Assembly (NCBI GenBank): GCA_047495785.1
Contig: JBLDXI010000032.1
Location: 682,001-746,000, forward strand
Origin: Lepidodermella squamata
Taxonomy: Eukaryota; Gastrotricha
Direction: 5' to 3'
Length of the DNA stretch: 64,000 bases
Of the stretch, positions 19,199 through 29,776 are shown piece by piece. A model generated the notes under the pieces. The model worked only from the letters and a program-made list of their open reading frames with translations. It had not been told where the DNA came from and did no database searches. Position 1 is the first letter of the stretch, and each line of letters begins with the position of its first letter. The translations under genes were made by a program, and so were the position numbers.

Positions 19199-21150
19199 CC
19201 AAACCTGCAAGTCAAAAGTAGCGGTTTATAAAAGGCGTACGAAACGAAGAGAAGTACTTAAAAAATGTAGCAACTGGGAAGCACCCCTACTGCCCGAAAT
19301 AAAATATAATACGCGGTTGAAAAATAATTCTCTAAATCCCCAGGAATTTATTGCAAGAAACTGTTTTGAAAGTCCAAGTACCTTGGTATGGCCTCCAAGC
19401 GCAAGACAGCGGACCTCCAAGTGAAGCTGTCAAAGATAAAGGGCGAGTGGATGCCAAGTAATACTGCCGAGGAAGAAATGAACACCAAGAAGAACACTGC
19501 CGCCACAAGCCATGTCGAGCGGGAGCCGGAATCAACATAAAAAACGAAGAGTATGTCAGAAAGCGTCGTCGTTTCGACCAACCCTGCACACGTTGTCAAC
19601 TTGCACGTATCGGCAACGAACGTGGAAGTGAAACTAGGTACCAAGGTGAAATTGGATACCGAATTGCCGACTCGACCCTTTTGTCAGGCCACCTGGTCCC
19701 AGTAGCCCAAGTGACAGCACGGCGGACTGGTCTATAAAACCTAGATGGTAAGTGAAAAAGTAATCAACTATAAGCCATAATTCTGACATATTCTGATAGA
19801 GAAAAGCGTGAAGAGCCAGAAATTCTAGTTATACACCTAGGAAAACATAGCATGTAAGTGTAGCAGATCGGTGAAAACGCATGAAAACCCGGTTTACACA
19901 CGAAGAGAAAAACTGTTTTTGCTGTGGGGAAAATTTTATTACATGACAGACGAATGAAAATATTTTTTTTTATACCTTTTTAAAAATAATATAATTAGTC
20001 AAAAATATTTTTAACACAGAATTATAAAATACATTTTAGCCGCAGGTTTGTCGGATTTTTGTCAAAAATCACGCGACGCGTTTTAGAAACCGGTAAACAT
20101 TTCGGGACGAAATGTAAAGTAACGTTGGAGGTGTAAAAGGACTCAACACCAATACGGATATCACTGTTTATTCTCATTTAAAATACGAGTAACCAGTTGA
20201 GAGCTTTATCACCTCAAACACGCAGTTTAGGTTTCTGCATACCCTGGCATCAATGTACCCTGGCAACAATCCAACTGCGAAGATGAGACTTGGCATTAAT
20301 CCAATGACGCATTTGACTATATAAAGTACAGGGTGTACTTTTTAAAACCGAACATCCTGCCGTAGTCGCGAAAAATAAATCTGCCGGCTATTTTACGAAA
20401 ATAATTTTACTAAAATAATTTTTTATCACTTTTATTAATAATTTTTAATTTTATTTTTAATTGCACGATGCCCTTGAATTTTAGCGCGAGTTGTCACGTC
20501 GACGCGTTCGTTTTTAAATTTTAGCAGTTAAAACGCCGGAAATAAGGGTTTTCGCGCCTGGTTCCTAAGGTAACCGGCAAGCGTGTAGCTCCTTGCCGCG
20601 CATCATTCAAGTCAGTTAAGCGAGCTAAATGTTTTAGCCGCGCCGTTTTTCCTTATTCCTTATTCTCAGTTTTCACTATGTGCTATACCCAAAACGGTAA
20701 AAAGGGCCATGAATCGCTCTTCCTCGCTGGTGAAATCTACCGCTAGGATCAATTAAACATCGGTGCAATGTGGTTTTCTGTTATCAGTAATAATGTTTAA
20801 GGTATATCAAATGATCCTGAATAGTCCGCGGATGAGAGATATACACCTTTATTCGGCCAAAATGCACTGCAAGAGGCTGTTTCGCGTTGAAAATGACAGT
20901 GATATCATGTAAATGGACGGAGTAGCTGGCGACAGCATGTCGAATAGGCGGAAACGTCGGGACGCAAAGTCCCCAGCGGAATTGCCGGGACGGAAATGTC
21001 ACACGACCTTAAAAAATTAGTTGATATAACGAAGTTTATATTCCGGTATTACTATGCTACAAAAATAAATAAAATCAAAATTTGAAATTTTGTTTGGTTT
21101 CCAACAAATAATTATTTCCGGCAGCTTTGATTCTAGTTTATTCTAGTATA
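19199..21150. other. No gene recognised; end of gypsy region, old repeats
   Basis: The stretch 19200-19740 still has gypsy-like composition with short broken frames. From 19740 the sequence is AT-rich and likely includes the retrotransposon's 3-prime end; I could not pair LTRs. TACAGGGTGTACTTTTTAAA at 20327 is the start of a TIR-like end whose relative lies inverted at 34530-34556. 20640-20925 is a decayed copy of 25790-26070. 20955-21015 is the GGGACGCAAAG repeat. Confidence 0.4.
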
Positions 21151-21154
21151 AATA

Positions 21155-22481
21155 TTAATTCAAAAGTTCCATTAATTTTTCACGTGTTGGTACTTTGGTT
21201 AGGTTGTGCCGAATAACTAGCCCGATTGCCGGAGTTGCAGGAACAAGAAAATGTTTTCCACTCCGATACACCTCGCGCAAGACGTTATCCGGATTTGGAC
21301 GCTTCAAATTTTCTGGCAGGGACAGCAGACCGGAGAGACGCTACTTCCAACGGGCTTTCATCCAGCAGTTTCAGAATTTCCCTTGTCTGAGGATACATTC
21401 GCTTGGAATTATCCACGGTTTTGATTGCCTCGACAATTTGATTTTCCAACGTCTCCCAAACGATATCTTCTTTTTCCCTGCCTCATTCAGCGTCGTTTCG
21501 TCGAGCAGTTTCAATATTGTGTTCATCTGCTTATGTTTCACCCTTGCAGAACCAACGGTTTTGATTGCCTCGACAATTTGATTTTCCAACGTCTCCCAAA
21601 CGATATCTTCTAACATTTTCTTCCCTGCCTCAGTCAATTTGCCGCTGCGGTCTCTTTCCGCGAGTGAATAGTTTGCGACAATATTCTCGTTTTGATGTGG
21701 GAAGCCTCCAAGCACTGACCATACTGCCAACTTCAACCCTTCAGCATCTAGATCAGCGAATAAAACATGAAATTCAGGAATCCTCCACATTTGGTCTTGA
21801 TCGTAAGGCTCAACATTTATCACATCCTGTCTCCCCGTTTCCAATAGTCCAGGAGGAAGCGTGTTCGGAGGGCCATCCACAATGACGTGAAGCCCATACT
21901 TTTCTGTTAGCAAACGAACGGCACCAGTAAGCTTTGCGTAAGGTTCCTTATCCTCAGGCGACCGTTCGCTAGCACGAATCACAAGAAATGGCGATTTTCC
22001 AGTCAGGCGCTTGAATAGGTGAATGGCCCACAGAGCGCGATATTCGTCGGCAAATGGCACTATCGTTACAGCACGCAAAGCTTCAAAAACGATAGTGTCA
22101 TGGTCAGTACCTGCAGGAATCTGTATAAAGAAGAAAAATGACAACAAATAAACTACCGCAGCAAAAAATGTTACTTACAACGCATTTAACTACTCCGCGT
22201 TTACAGCTTGTGAACGTGTCTATCAAACACGACTTCCCAACACCTATGGCTCCAGTAACAACGATGTAGCGTTGATGGCCCCAGGAGTAGTTTTGAAGCT
22301 GTTCAAGTTCTTTCGTCCTAATAGAGCGCGGACGCAGATCAGGAGACTTCATCAGCAGACCAAGTGTCGGCAGTAAAGAAAAGCCAGCTATTCCTACAAC
22401 ACTTCCAACAGCCCATTTGATGGATGGTCGCTGAAAGACTCGCGACACCGGTATCCAATATTGTCGCAGTTTCTTAAGCAT
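21155..22481 (-). pseudogene. P-loop NTPase copy C, exon 2 rearranged
   Basis: Exon 1 is complement(22179-22481) with Walker A GAIGVGKS. Exon 2 starts at 22120 and is open for about 250 codons. Toward the end, a stretch encoding the intact VWETLENQIVEAIK segment is duplicated (21419-21480 repeats 21559-21612). The frame is then lost and ends at 21371. The homologous C-terminus survives as a detached remnant at 21155-21310. Confidence 0.8.
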
Positions 22482-23199
22482 AACAGCTCTATAGGAAGCA
22501 GAAATTAGATGAGAATTAGATACAGAGAAATCCATTAATAAGAATAGAAGAAATCACCTTTTGCTACACTGTTTTGCTACATAACATGGCAGTATGTGGC
22601 CTCGTGGCCATGTGGTCACATTCAAAAGAATTTTCGCTATTACAACAACAAATAATCGTGACGTATCGGCGGAATGAATCAAAATCCGGTCAATATGCCA
22701 TATATACATTCTGAGGTGAAACTAATTAATTTTGCATAAAAATTATATGATTTTAGCGTAAATGAGTTGAATATTCGAAAAGACATTATGCCCAGCCATA
22801 TGACGCATTATTAAACTAACTTTTGTGGAGTTTTTTCTTGCGGTAAATCTGCATTAGTGCCGAAAAAGTACCGATATAATCGTATTATGAGTAAAATTAA
22901 AATAAATTTCTGAGTTTTCTGAGTTAAAATTGTTATCTATTTCTGAGTTTCGAAAAATAATTGGAAAAATATGTGGTCAGACTTTTCAGCAGTGACCTTC
23001 AGCAAATGAGGGTCAAATAAGCAGTTAATTTCTAGCAGTGACAAATGAGCAGTGACATTTGAGCTGCGACATTTGCGCAGTGACAAATCCTCAGTGACAA
23101 GCCAGCAGTAATTGTTGATAATTTATCCTAAATTTTTCCAAATTTATTATCTCTATCTCGGTGACATTCTAGCGGGGACATTTCATCAACAGAATTTCC

Positions 23200-23502
23200 G
23201 CCATTGTGTTTGAGGTTGTAAGTCGAAAAAAATCCGCACGCTGATTGGTGAGGTTGGCTCGTATCCATGACTCCGCCTTGCTACTTGATCGTGCGATCTA
23301 TATAATTTGTGGCTTTTATTATTTTTATGGAGGCCGTATCGTAGCACGCGTTTCCAACAAATGCGTAAAACCATTCATAAAAAGATATTTTTTGCAAACA
23401 TTTTATGGATCGCACGATCAAGTAGCAAGGCGGAGTCATGGATACGAGCTAACTGACCAATCAGCGTGCAGATTTTTTTCAACTTACAACCTCAAACACA
23501 AT
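23200..23502. mobile_element. Foldback MITE absent from the paralogous copy
   Basis: Arms of about 120 bp begin CCATTGTGTTTGAGGTTGTA at the left and are repeated inverted at the right, ending ACCTCAAACACAATGG. Copy 1 has no such sequence at the matching point near 845. The sequence GCTGATTGGT...GTGCGATC is shared with the foldback at 7918-8935. Confidence 0.8.
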
Positions 23503-23542
23503 GGCCGTATTTAGCAGGGAGCGCTGGAAGTTGAGCTCAAAA

Positions 23543-24726
23543 TCAATCAGATTCGTCGTTCGCCTCGTTAACCTGGTTCTCCTCGTTCCCTTCGTTTACT
23601 TCGTCTTTGTCGTCGATATGGTCGAAACATTCAATTTCCCATGTGTCAACCCATGTGGTTTCGATGAAATTTCGGCCCTCCGAAGCATCAACCTCGAATT
23701 CGGCACAAAAAATGGCGAAGATTGCACGCCAAATGCGAAAAATTTCGCGTTTCGAGCAAGACGCTTGAAGCACACCAAAGCATTTCAGCGCCAGTTTACG
23801 AGCTTCCTTCTTCACAGGTACCTTGAAAGATCATGCATCAAGTGATTTATGCAAAAGGTGACGAGAGTTCCGGAAGTTGGCAGGGTTTTGCCGTCTTTGT
23901 GAGCGTCAATAAACAGGCGGCTCAGGTTGATCACGTAACTTCGCAGATTTTTCTCACAAAATGTAATCACCACGGCATGAAACTCTGCGAAACAGCAATC
24001 GATTACCACCACTCTCGGCATTTTCGCCGCCCTGTGAGCTCGTTCCACCGCCGATTTCCAGGTCGTTAAAAAACAGGGAAACATAATTTTTTATTTGCTG
24101 TCCAATTCAAAATCAATGAGTACGAAAATATTCCATAGCTTAAAAAATGGGTCCAAAGATCACTCGCAAAACATCAGTAAAATTTAGGCTTGTTTTGGAG
24201 AATGTTCAGAAAATCAAGGTGAACTTGTAAACTAATAAAAGAAATACAGGTAACCGAGGGATACAAATATGAAGCCCTAATATTTTACCTGGAATTTTAC
24301 CTGGAACTTGATTTAAAAAAAAGTTGGAGTGAGTGCCTGCATTTTTGGCCTTAAACTTGAATACAAGAGCCACACTCGATTTCAACAATGAAAAATCTTT
24401 CGGTTTACAAATTTGTCACGTCTTAGATACTTTTAGAAGGTACTTAAAAGGTAGGTCAATAGACAAAAATGCTGGATGTTTACCTTCAAAAAGAAAGCGA
24501 TTCTGTCGCCAGTCTGCTCAGCAGAAATCAGCTCACCCACCGGGTAACCCACAGGCTTGTCATCAACCGTTATAGGCAGAAATACGTGTAAAAAAACGCG
24601 CTTGCCCGTTTCATAGTCAAGTTTCCATATACCACCTGTCGCATCCAACACACAAATGATGTATCCATGCTTGACTGCTTCAAAGAATAATTCAATTGAC
24701 AAGCCGAAGTAAAGAACTAGACCCAT
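23543..24726 (-). pseudogene. Transposase-like gene, second copy, decayed
   Basis: It contains the DATGG block (24433-24726), the VVVIDCCFAEF...CINH block (23812-24084) and the C-terminal block (KLALKCFGVLQ, then an acidic tail, 23543-23815). The same one-base frame break after CINHLMHD is present as in copy 1, so it pre-dates the duplication. N-terminal exons are missing because of the fusion at 24991. Confidence 0.5.
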
Positions 24727-24991
24727 CGGATAATCCTAATAGAATCAATATTAAAAGCTGCATATTCACAAGTTAATAGTTACTCACAATTGACTGTCGA
24801 ATGTAAGGTTCTGGCATTTTGTTCATCCCGCAGTTTAATGAGATCAAAGCGGGGATCAGCATCGGCTCGACCATCTATAAAACATTGTATTCATAAAAAT
24901 TAATTTTCAAACCCAAGTTCCATCTTTTTCGACTGAATTTTCTGTAGTGCGGTACCTCTGGTACCTCTGTCGTGGGCATTTGAGCAAACAT

Positions 24992-25598
24992 ATTGTGTTC
25001 ATCTGCTTATGTTTCACCCTTGCAGAACCAACGGTTTTGATTGCCTCGACAATTTGATTTTCCAACGTCTCCCAAACGATATCTTCTAACATTTTCTTCC
25101 CTGCCTCAGTCAATTTGCCGTCGGCGTGGTAGGTAAATAGCCCACAGGGCGCGATATTCGTCGGCGAACAATGGCACTATCGTTACAGCACGCAAGGCTT
25201 CAAAAACGATAGTGTCATGGTCAGTACCCGCAGGAATCTTTAGAAAAGAGAAAAATGACAACAAATAAACTACCGCAGCAAAAAATGTTACTTACAACGC
25301 ATTTAACTACTCCGCGTTTACAGCTTGTGAACGTGTCTATCAAACACGACTTCCCAACACCTATGGCTCCAGTAACAACGATGTAGCGTTGATGGCCCCA
25401 GGAGTAGTTTTGAAGCTGTTCAAGTTCTTTCGTCCTAATAGAGCGCGGACGCAGATCAGGAGACTTCATCAGCAGACCAAGTGTCGGCAGTAAAGAAAAG
25501 CCAGCTATTCCTACAACACTTCCAACAGCCCATTTGATGGATGGTCGCTGAAAGACTCGCGACACCGGTATCCAATATTGTCGCAGTTTCTTAAGCAT
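24992..25598 (-). pseudogene. P-loop NTPase copy D, internally deleted
   Basis: Exon 1, complement(25296-25598), is complete with GAIGVGKS. Exon 2 starts at 25237, keeps about 35 codons, then jumps at about 25122 to a later part of the gene (LEDIVWETLENQIVEAIK) and is lost at 24992, where transposon copy 2 begins. The central domain and C-terminus are gone. Confidence 0.8.
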
Positions 25599-25771
25599 AA
25601 CAGCTCTATATAGGAAGCAGAAATTAGATGAGAATTAGATTCAGAGAAATCTACTATTATTAAGAATAGCAGAAATCGCCTTTTAAAACACGACATTTTA
25701 GCAAAGTAATTGTGCAGTTTCGAGCCATTTTGTTTTATTAAAACGAGTTTTATTAAAGCGAGCTGAATGCA

Positions 25772-26044
25772 ATGGCCGCGCCCTTTTTTCTTAATCTATC
25801 TCAGTTTTCGCGATGTGATATACCCAAAATCGGTAAAAAGAGCCTTATAATGCGGTTCCTTGCCGTTGAAATCCACCGCTGGGAACAAGAAGACGGCGGT
25901 GCAACGTGGTTTTCTGCTGTCATTGAGGATGCTAATGATATATCAAGCGGCCTTGATAAATTGTTGCTCAAGTTTGAGTCTGCGGATCAGAGAAACGCAC
26001 CCTTTTATGGACGAAATGCAATGAAACTAGCTGTTTCACGATGA
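25772..26044 (+). other. 90-codon frame in a repeated segment
   Basis: MAAPFFLNLSQF...VEIHRWEQEDGG is open for 90 codons. The same DNA occurs in decayed form at 20640-20925. No domain is recognised. It may be a fragment of an element. Confidence 0.2.
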
Positions 26045-26369
26045 AAAGGGCAGTGGTATTATGTAAATAGACGGAAAGCCGGGCGAAAACATGTCGAATT
26101 TAATGACATGGATGTTGTTGATGCGGAAGACACATTTCCTTCCTTCTTTACCTTTGATAATCTCTCATCGTGATGTTGTGATACAACGTCGTCCGCAGTG
26201 ATGCCGTAGTTAACTCCTCCCGACTAATCAAAGCTGATCTCAAATGCCTTACCACTGTTATCATCAAAATTGTCTCGCAGAACATGTTAATATCAAAAAG
26301 AAAGAATGCAAGGTATTTTCGATTATAATTATTTAGCCGCTCAATTTATTCCGTTTACTCTGTTCGTGA

Positions 26370-26770
26370 CGCCGTCATGTTCCTTACTAAGGATACTAAG
26401 GGTTACTAAGGGTTCACAAGTGAGCATAGCTTGGTCTTAGTAAGGACTGCCATCCTAATGATCATAACTATGGACACCCACTCTACGCCGCGTCATTCAA
26501 GGTGCACATATCTTTTATCTGAGATCAGATCCTTAGATCGCTCAGTCTGAAACGGCGAAGTCTGAGTAAGGATTGTCGAGTAAGCCATTCCTACCAAGCA
26601 TACCAGTGTCACCGCGTCCTTACTTGGAAGCCATCTTGCTAAGGATGTCTTGCTTAGTAAGGACATCCTTATTAAGGAATTCCTAAGCAAGATGGCTTTT
26701 AAGTAAAGAGAGCGCTTAGCATCTCCTTTACTCATACCTTATGCATCCTTAGCATCCATAGCATGGAAAG
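26370..26770. repeat. CTAAGGAT-rich inverted-repeat element
   Basis: Many TTAGTAAGGA/TCCTTACTAA units occur, and an inverted pair AAGCCATCTTGCTAAGGA (about 26627) and TCCTAAGCAAGATGGCTT (about 26681) can form a long hairpin. It looks like a miniature foldback element. There is no coding frame. Confidence 0.5.
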
Positions 26771-29285
26771 TCGACATCGCTAGGCTATGAACAGCCGGTC
26801 ATTTGCACCATTCAGATCAAGTTGAGTGTTTAACAAAACGTCATGTAAACTCTAACATAATTGGCAGCATCCGGCGCGCGGCGTGAGTCGTTAAGAGTGA
26901 GAATTTGGCATCATTTTCGGCGAAAAATTCATTGATATCACTGGATCCGCCGAAGATTTGAGGACAGCCGATGACTGAGACAACGCTTAGAGACTGATAA
27001 CCAAGATCTAATTGAAGAGTGCTCATCTGACCAGAGGATGAGATCTAACTCAGCAGGTATGGCAGAAGGGAGTCACTCCTGCTCAAGAGTTAGTATGGCA
27101 ACACCGGCATTTTCTTGTTTTAGTGTCAACTTATTTTTACGTCTCCTAGTAGATTCACTCATTTGACCGCCCATTTGACCGCTGAATTGTTTGCTAATAT
27201 TATAAATGTTCCGAATATCCCGAAACTCCATTTTCTAGACGGAATGTATCCATAGCAGCAGCAAGTGAAAAACCACGGTGACTCCCCAAAAAAGTCACGG
27301 TAACTAAGAAGTATTAACTCTGCTTTACAAGAAAGCAATGAGAGACAGCGTTTTTGACGGGTGATTTGAAGGCATGGACACCCTTGAACGATCGTGGCGC
27401 AGCATAAGGTCGTAACTCAGCCCGATCCAGCGGAGGAAAGAGATGATTTTATATTTCGTGCATAACTTGGGCTAGGAACATCGTTTTTTCAAGCTGAAAA
27501 CAGGCATCGGCGTGTCTGTTGCAGCACTATCACCGAGATGCGTTGAGATAGTAAGAAACACATGAATCGCGACATAATTCTGGTAATTAGTTCCGCCGCA
27601 GTACATCTATTATATAAAGTGCGCGTGATTCATCGGCCACATAATTGCAAAGAATGTGCTGCGAAGTAGATGCGTTACCGGCGCAAGCGTATTGTTTAGG
27701 GCATAAATGGCTCCAGATGCGCACAAATCGAAGCCGCCACGAAGCTGCTGCTCATAAACAACATTTTCATCCCAACAGACGCATCCTTTTCTTCCTTTTC
27801 TTCTTATTTTTACCCAGAACACACCATTTTATCTTCATAAGCCTGCCAGTTTAGACAAAGAAAAAGTCACTTTTGTCGCTTTAAGACCCATTTTCAGAGG
27901 ATTCAGTTGAATTATATATTTCCAGAATCAGCACGACAAGCCCTGTCTAGCCATGTAAATTTCAATGCTTTATCGCTAAAATTAGTGTTTGAAATCACGA
28001 AAATGGTTATTTTTATTGATGTATTGTCAAATTTTGCCCAATCATCCTAGGAAAATAACGAAAATAAGTTGCAGATTAGACTAGTTTCCTTTACTCCAAA
28101 GAATTTTGCAGTTGATAAATTGGCATTTTGATAATTAATTTGATAATTAATTAAATATCCTAATCCTGTTCCATGCGTAACCATTGGCCGATTTTTACGT
28201 TTAGAATGCTCACTAAAAGTTGCGGTTGGCGTACAGCTGACCGATGAATTGTCTAGTTTTTGCCAGATGGTTCCTCCTCGAGTGGGGTTGTCATGTGGCT
28301 ATGTTACCCCACTTCGTCTCGATCTTTTACCGGGGTGAACCGATTGATCTCATCGCCGGTTTCGGACCGGGGTATTTGGGAAACACTTCCCTTCATCGAA
28401 TTTCAAAAGAACACGATTATTCTTATCTTGCATCGCATTAGCGTGAATTCCCAACCTGGAACTCGACTAATCACCTTTGAAATCAATCTGTCTGGATCAA
28501 TTGGGTCCTTATTCCTTGGTCAGAAAAAAAACACAAAGCCTTAGTAAGCAGATTCTGAGAGTTCATGGTCTACCTTCAACCGAGAGCAGCTTAACTTCTG
28601 GGTGCGAATCGCGAGCATGCAAAGTCACATGGCAGCCGCGGTGGTTTTAAATCTCTCTTCGACACTTTGAGACCGTGACCACCCATATCGGCACGGCCAG
28701 GTCGTACTAATTTGTACTTCTTTTGGCTAGCTCAAATCTGATCGAACTTGGTCGTACTTTTTTCGGCCTGGTCGTACTTGGTCGCACAACTTTCAGCCTG
28801 TACAGCCAGCAATTCAAGTTCAGCAAAGTGCGACCAATTACGACTTGAATCAACTTGGTCGTAATTTAAAACTTGGCTATTTTAGGATTTGTTCATGAAA
28901 AACTTATGACGACATGCAACTTAAAAGATTATGGAATTCTGCAGGGTATTTATGCTTATTTATGCTCTTGTTAGGAGCTGCATAATACCATAGTATCAAG
29001 CTCTGCTTACCACACGCTTAGCGTGATGACCCTTATTTTAGCTTGCTGCAGCCCCGATAAATCACAAAAATCTCAATGGTGCGACATTTTCGTAGGGCTT
29101 TAGCGACAAGAATCAGCCATCTATTGTGTTCCACCCTATATTTTCTCACAAATTTCTTAAAACTCTTTTCCCTACTTAGGTGATATCGTTTATTTCGGCC
29201 AGGCGTCTTATTTCGGCGTTTAAGGTATTCCTAAATAGGCTAACGTTATACGGATTTGATGATTTTTGACGCCGGATAACAACCA
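26771..29285. other. No gene recognised
   Basis: Only short frames are seen, none with a recognisable domain or splice structure. 28695-28865 has irregular repeats of TGGTCGTACTT. The region is AT-rich, and unknown exons or regulatory DNA cannot be excluded. Confidence 0.4.
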
Positions 29286-29288
29286 TAT

Positions 29289-29410
29289 CTACAGAGCGTT
29301 CGCGTAATAATACTCTTCTAAAAATAACTTTCCTACTTTTTGCATGCACTTTAGCTTTTTTGTAGCTATTTTTAGCTCACCCAGAGTATTATTACGCGAA
29401 CGCCCTGTAG
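29289..29410. mobile_element. Mariner-type MITE (TA target site)
   Basis: CTACAGAGCGTTCGCGTAAT at the left and its inverse ending CGCGAACGCCCTGTAG at the right give a TIR of about 27 bp. TA flanks CAG...CTG on both sides. The interior is too short to code. Confidence 0.8.
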
Positions 29411-29545
29411 GTGTCATCGGTGGACAGCGATGGATATTCGTCCTTCAGGCCACTATTCCGGCCTTCGGCTGTGCCTCGGGCCTACATAGCAAGGCTTCAG
29501 GCCGATATCCATCGTGCTATCCACCTATGATATCCACCCGGATAT
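29411..29545. repeat. Inverted-repeat element GGATATCG...; relative at 61078-61136
   Basis: GGTGGACAGCGATGGATAT is repeated inverted as ATATCCATCGTGCTATCCACC. The half CATCGTGCTATCCACCTATG also occurs at 61092 near the second tRNA cluster. Confidence 0.65.
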
Positions 29546-29579
29546 TTTATACAAACTAGTTAATCTTTCCAACTTGGAA

Positions 29580-29768
29580 CATGAGACGTACTATAGGACG
29601 CCGCGGCTCGCAGAACATCAGAAATGATGTGGGTTTTTTAATGAGGTGAAAAGTCCAACTTGCTGATTTTTTGCTATATATTCACACTTCTAGCTCACTT
29701 CTAGCACTTTTTTTCGAGGAAATATTATTGAGGCTTCGAAGCCGCGGCGTCCTATAGTACATCTCATG
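29580..29768. mobile_element. hAT-like MITE with 8-bp target-site duplication
   Basis: The TIR is CATGAGACGTACTATAGG at the left and CCTATAGTACATCTCATG at the right, extended by GACGCCGCGGCT/AGCCGCGGCGTC. The flanking duplication is ACTTGGAA (29572-29579 and 29769-29776). The element is 189 bp with no coding content. Confidence 0.88.
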
Positions 29769-29776
29769 ACTTGGAA

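Larger units (their letters stand above)
22973..24991 (-). mobile_element. Transposon copy 2, right part lost and fused to an NTPase fragment
   Basis: The left TIR GTGGTCAGACTTTTCAGC starts at 22973 and the interior matches 177-2360. It contains the same transposase blocks (24433-24726 identical in protein to 1781-2074; 23812-24084 identical to 1156-1428) and an extended C-terminal frame (23543-23815). Homology stops at 24991 inside a transposase exon, after GCATTTGAGCAAACAT. Unlike copy 1 it lacks the 217-636 insertion and carries the foldback 23200-23502. Confidence 0.8.

Noticed and set aside
19740-20340. 3-prime LTR of the gypsy element
   Set aside because: Plausible by position, but I found no matching 5-prime LTR, primer site or TG...CA ends to support it.
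23596-23778. Alternative 60-codon minus-strand frame in the transposase C-terminus
   Set aside because: It overlaps the better frame 23543-23815, which continues the conserved block.
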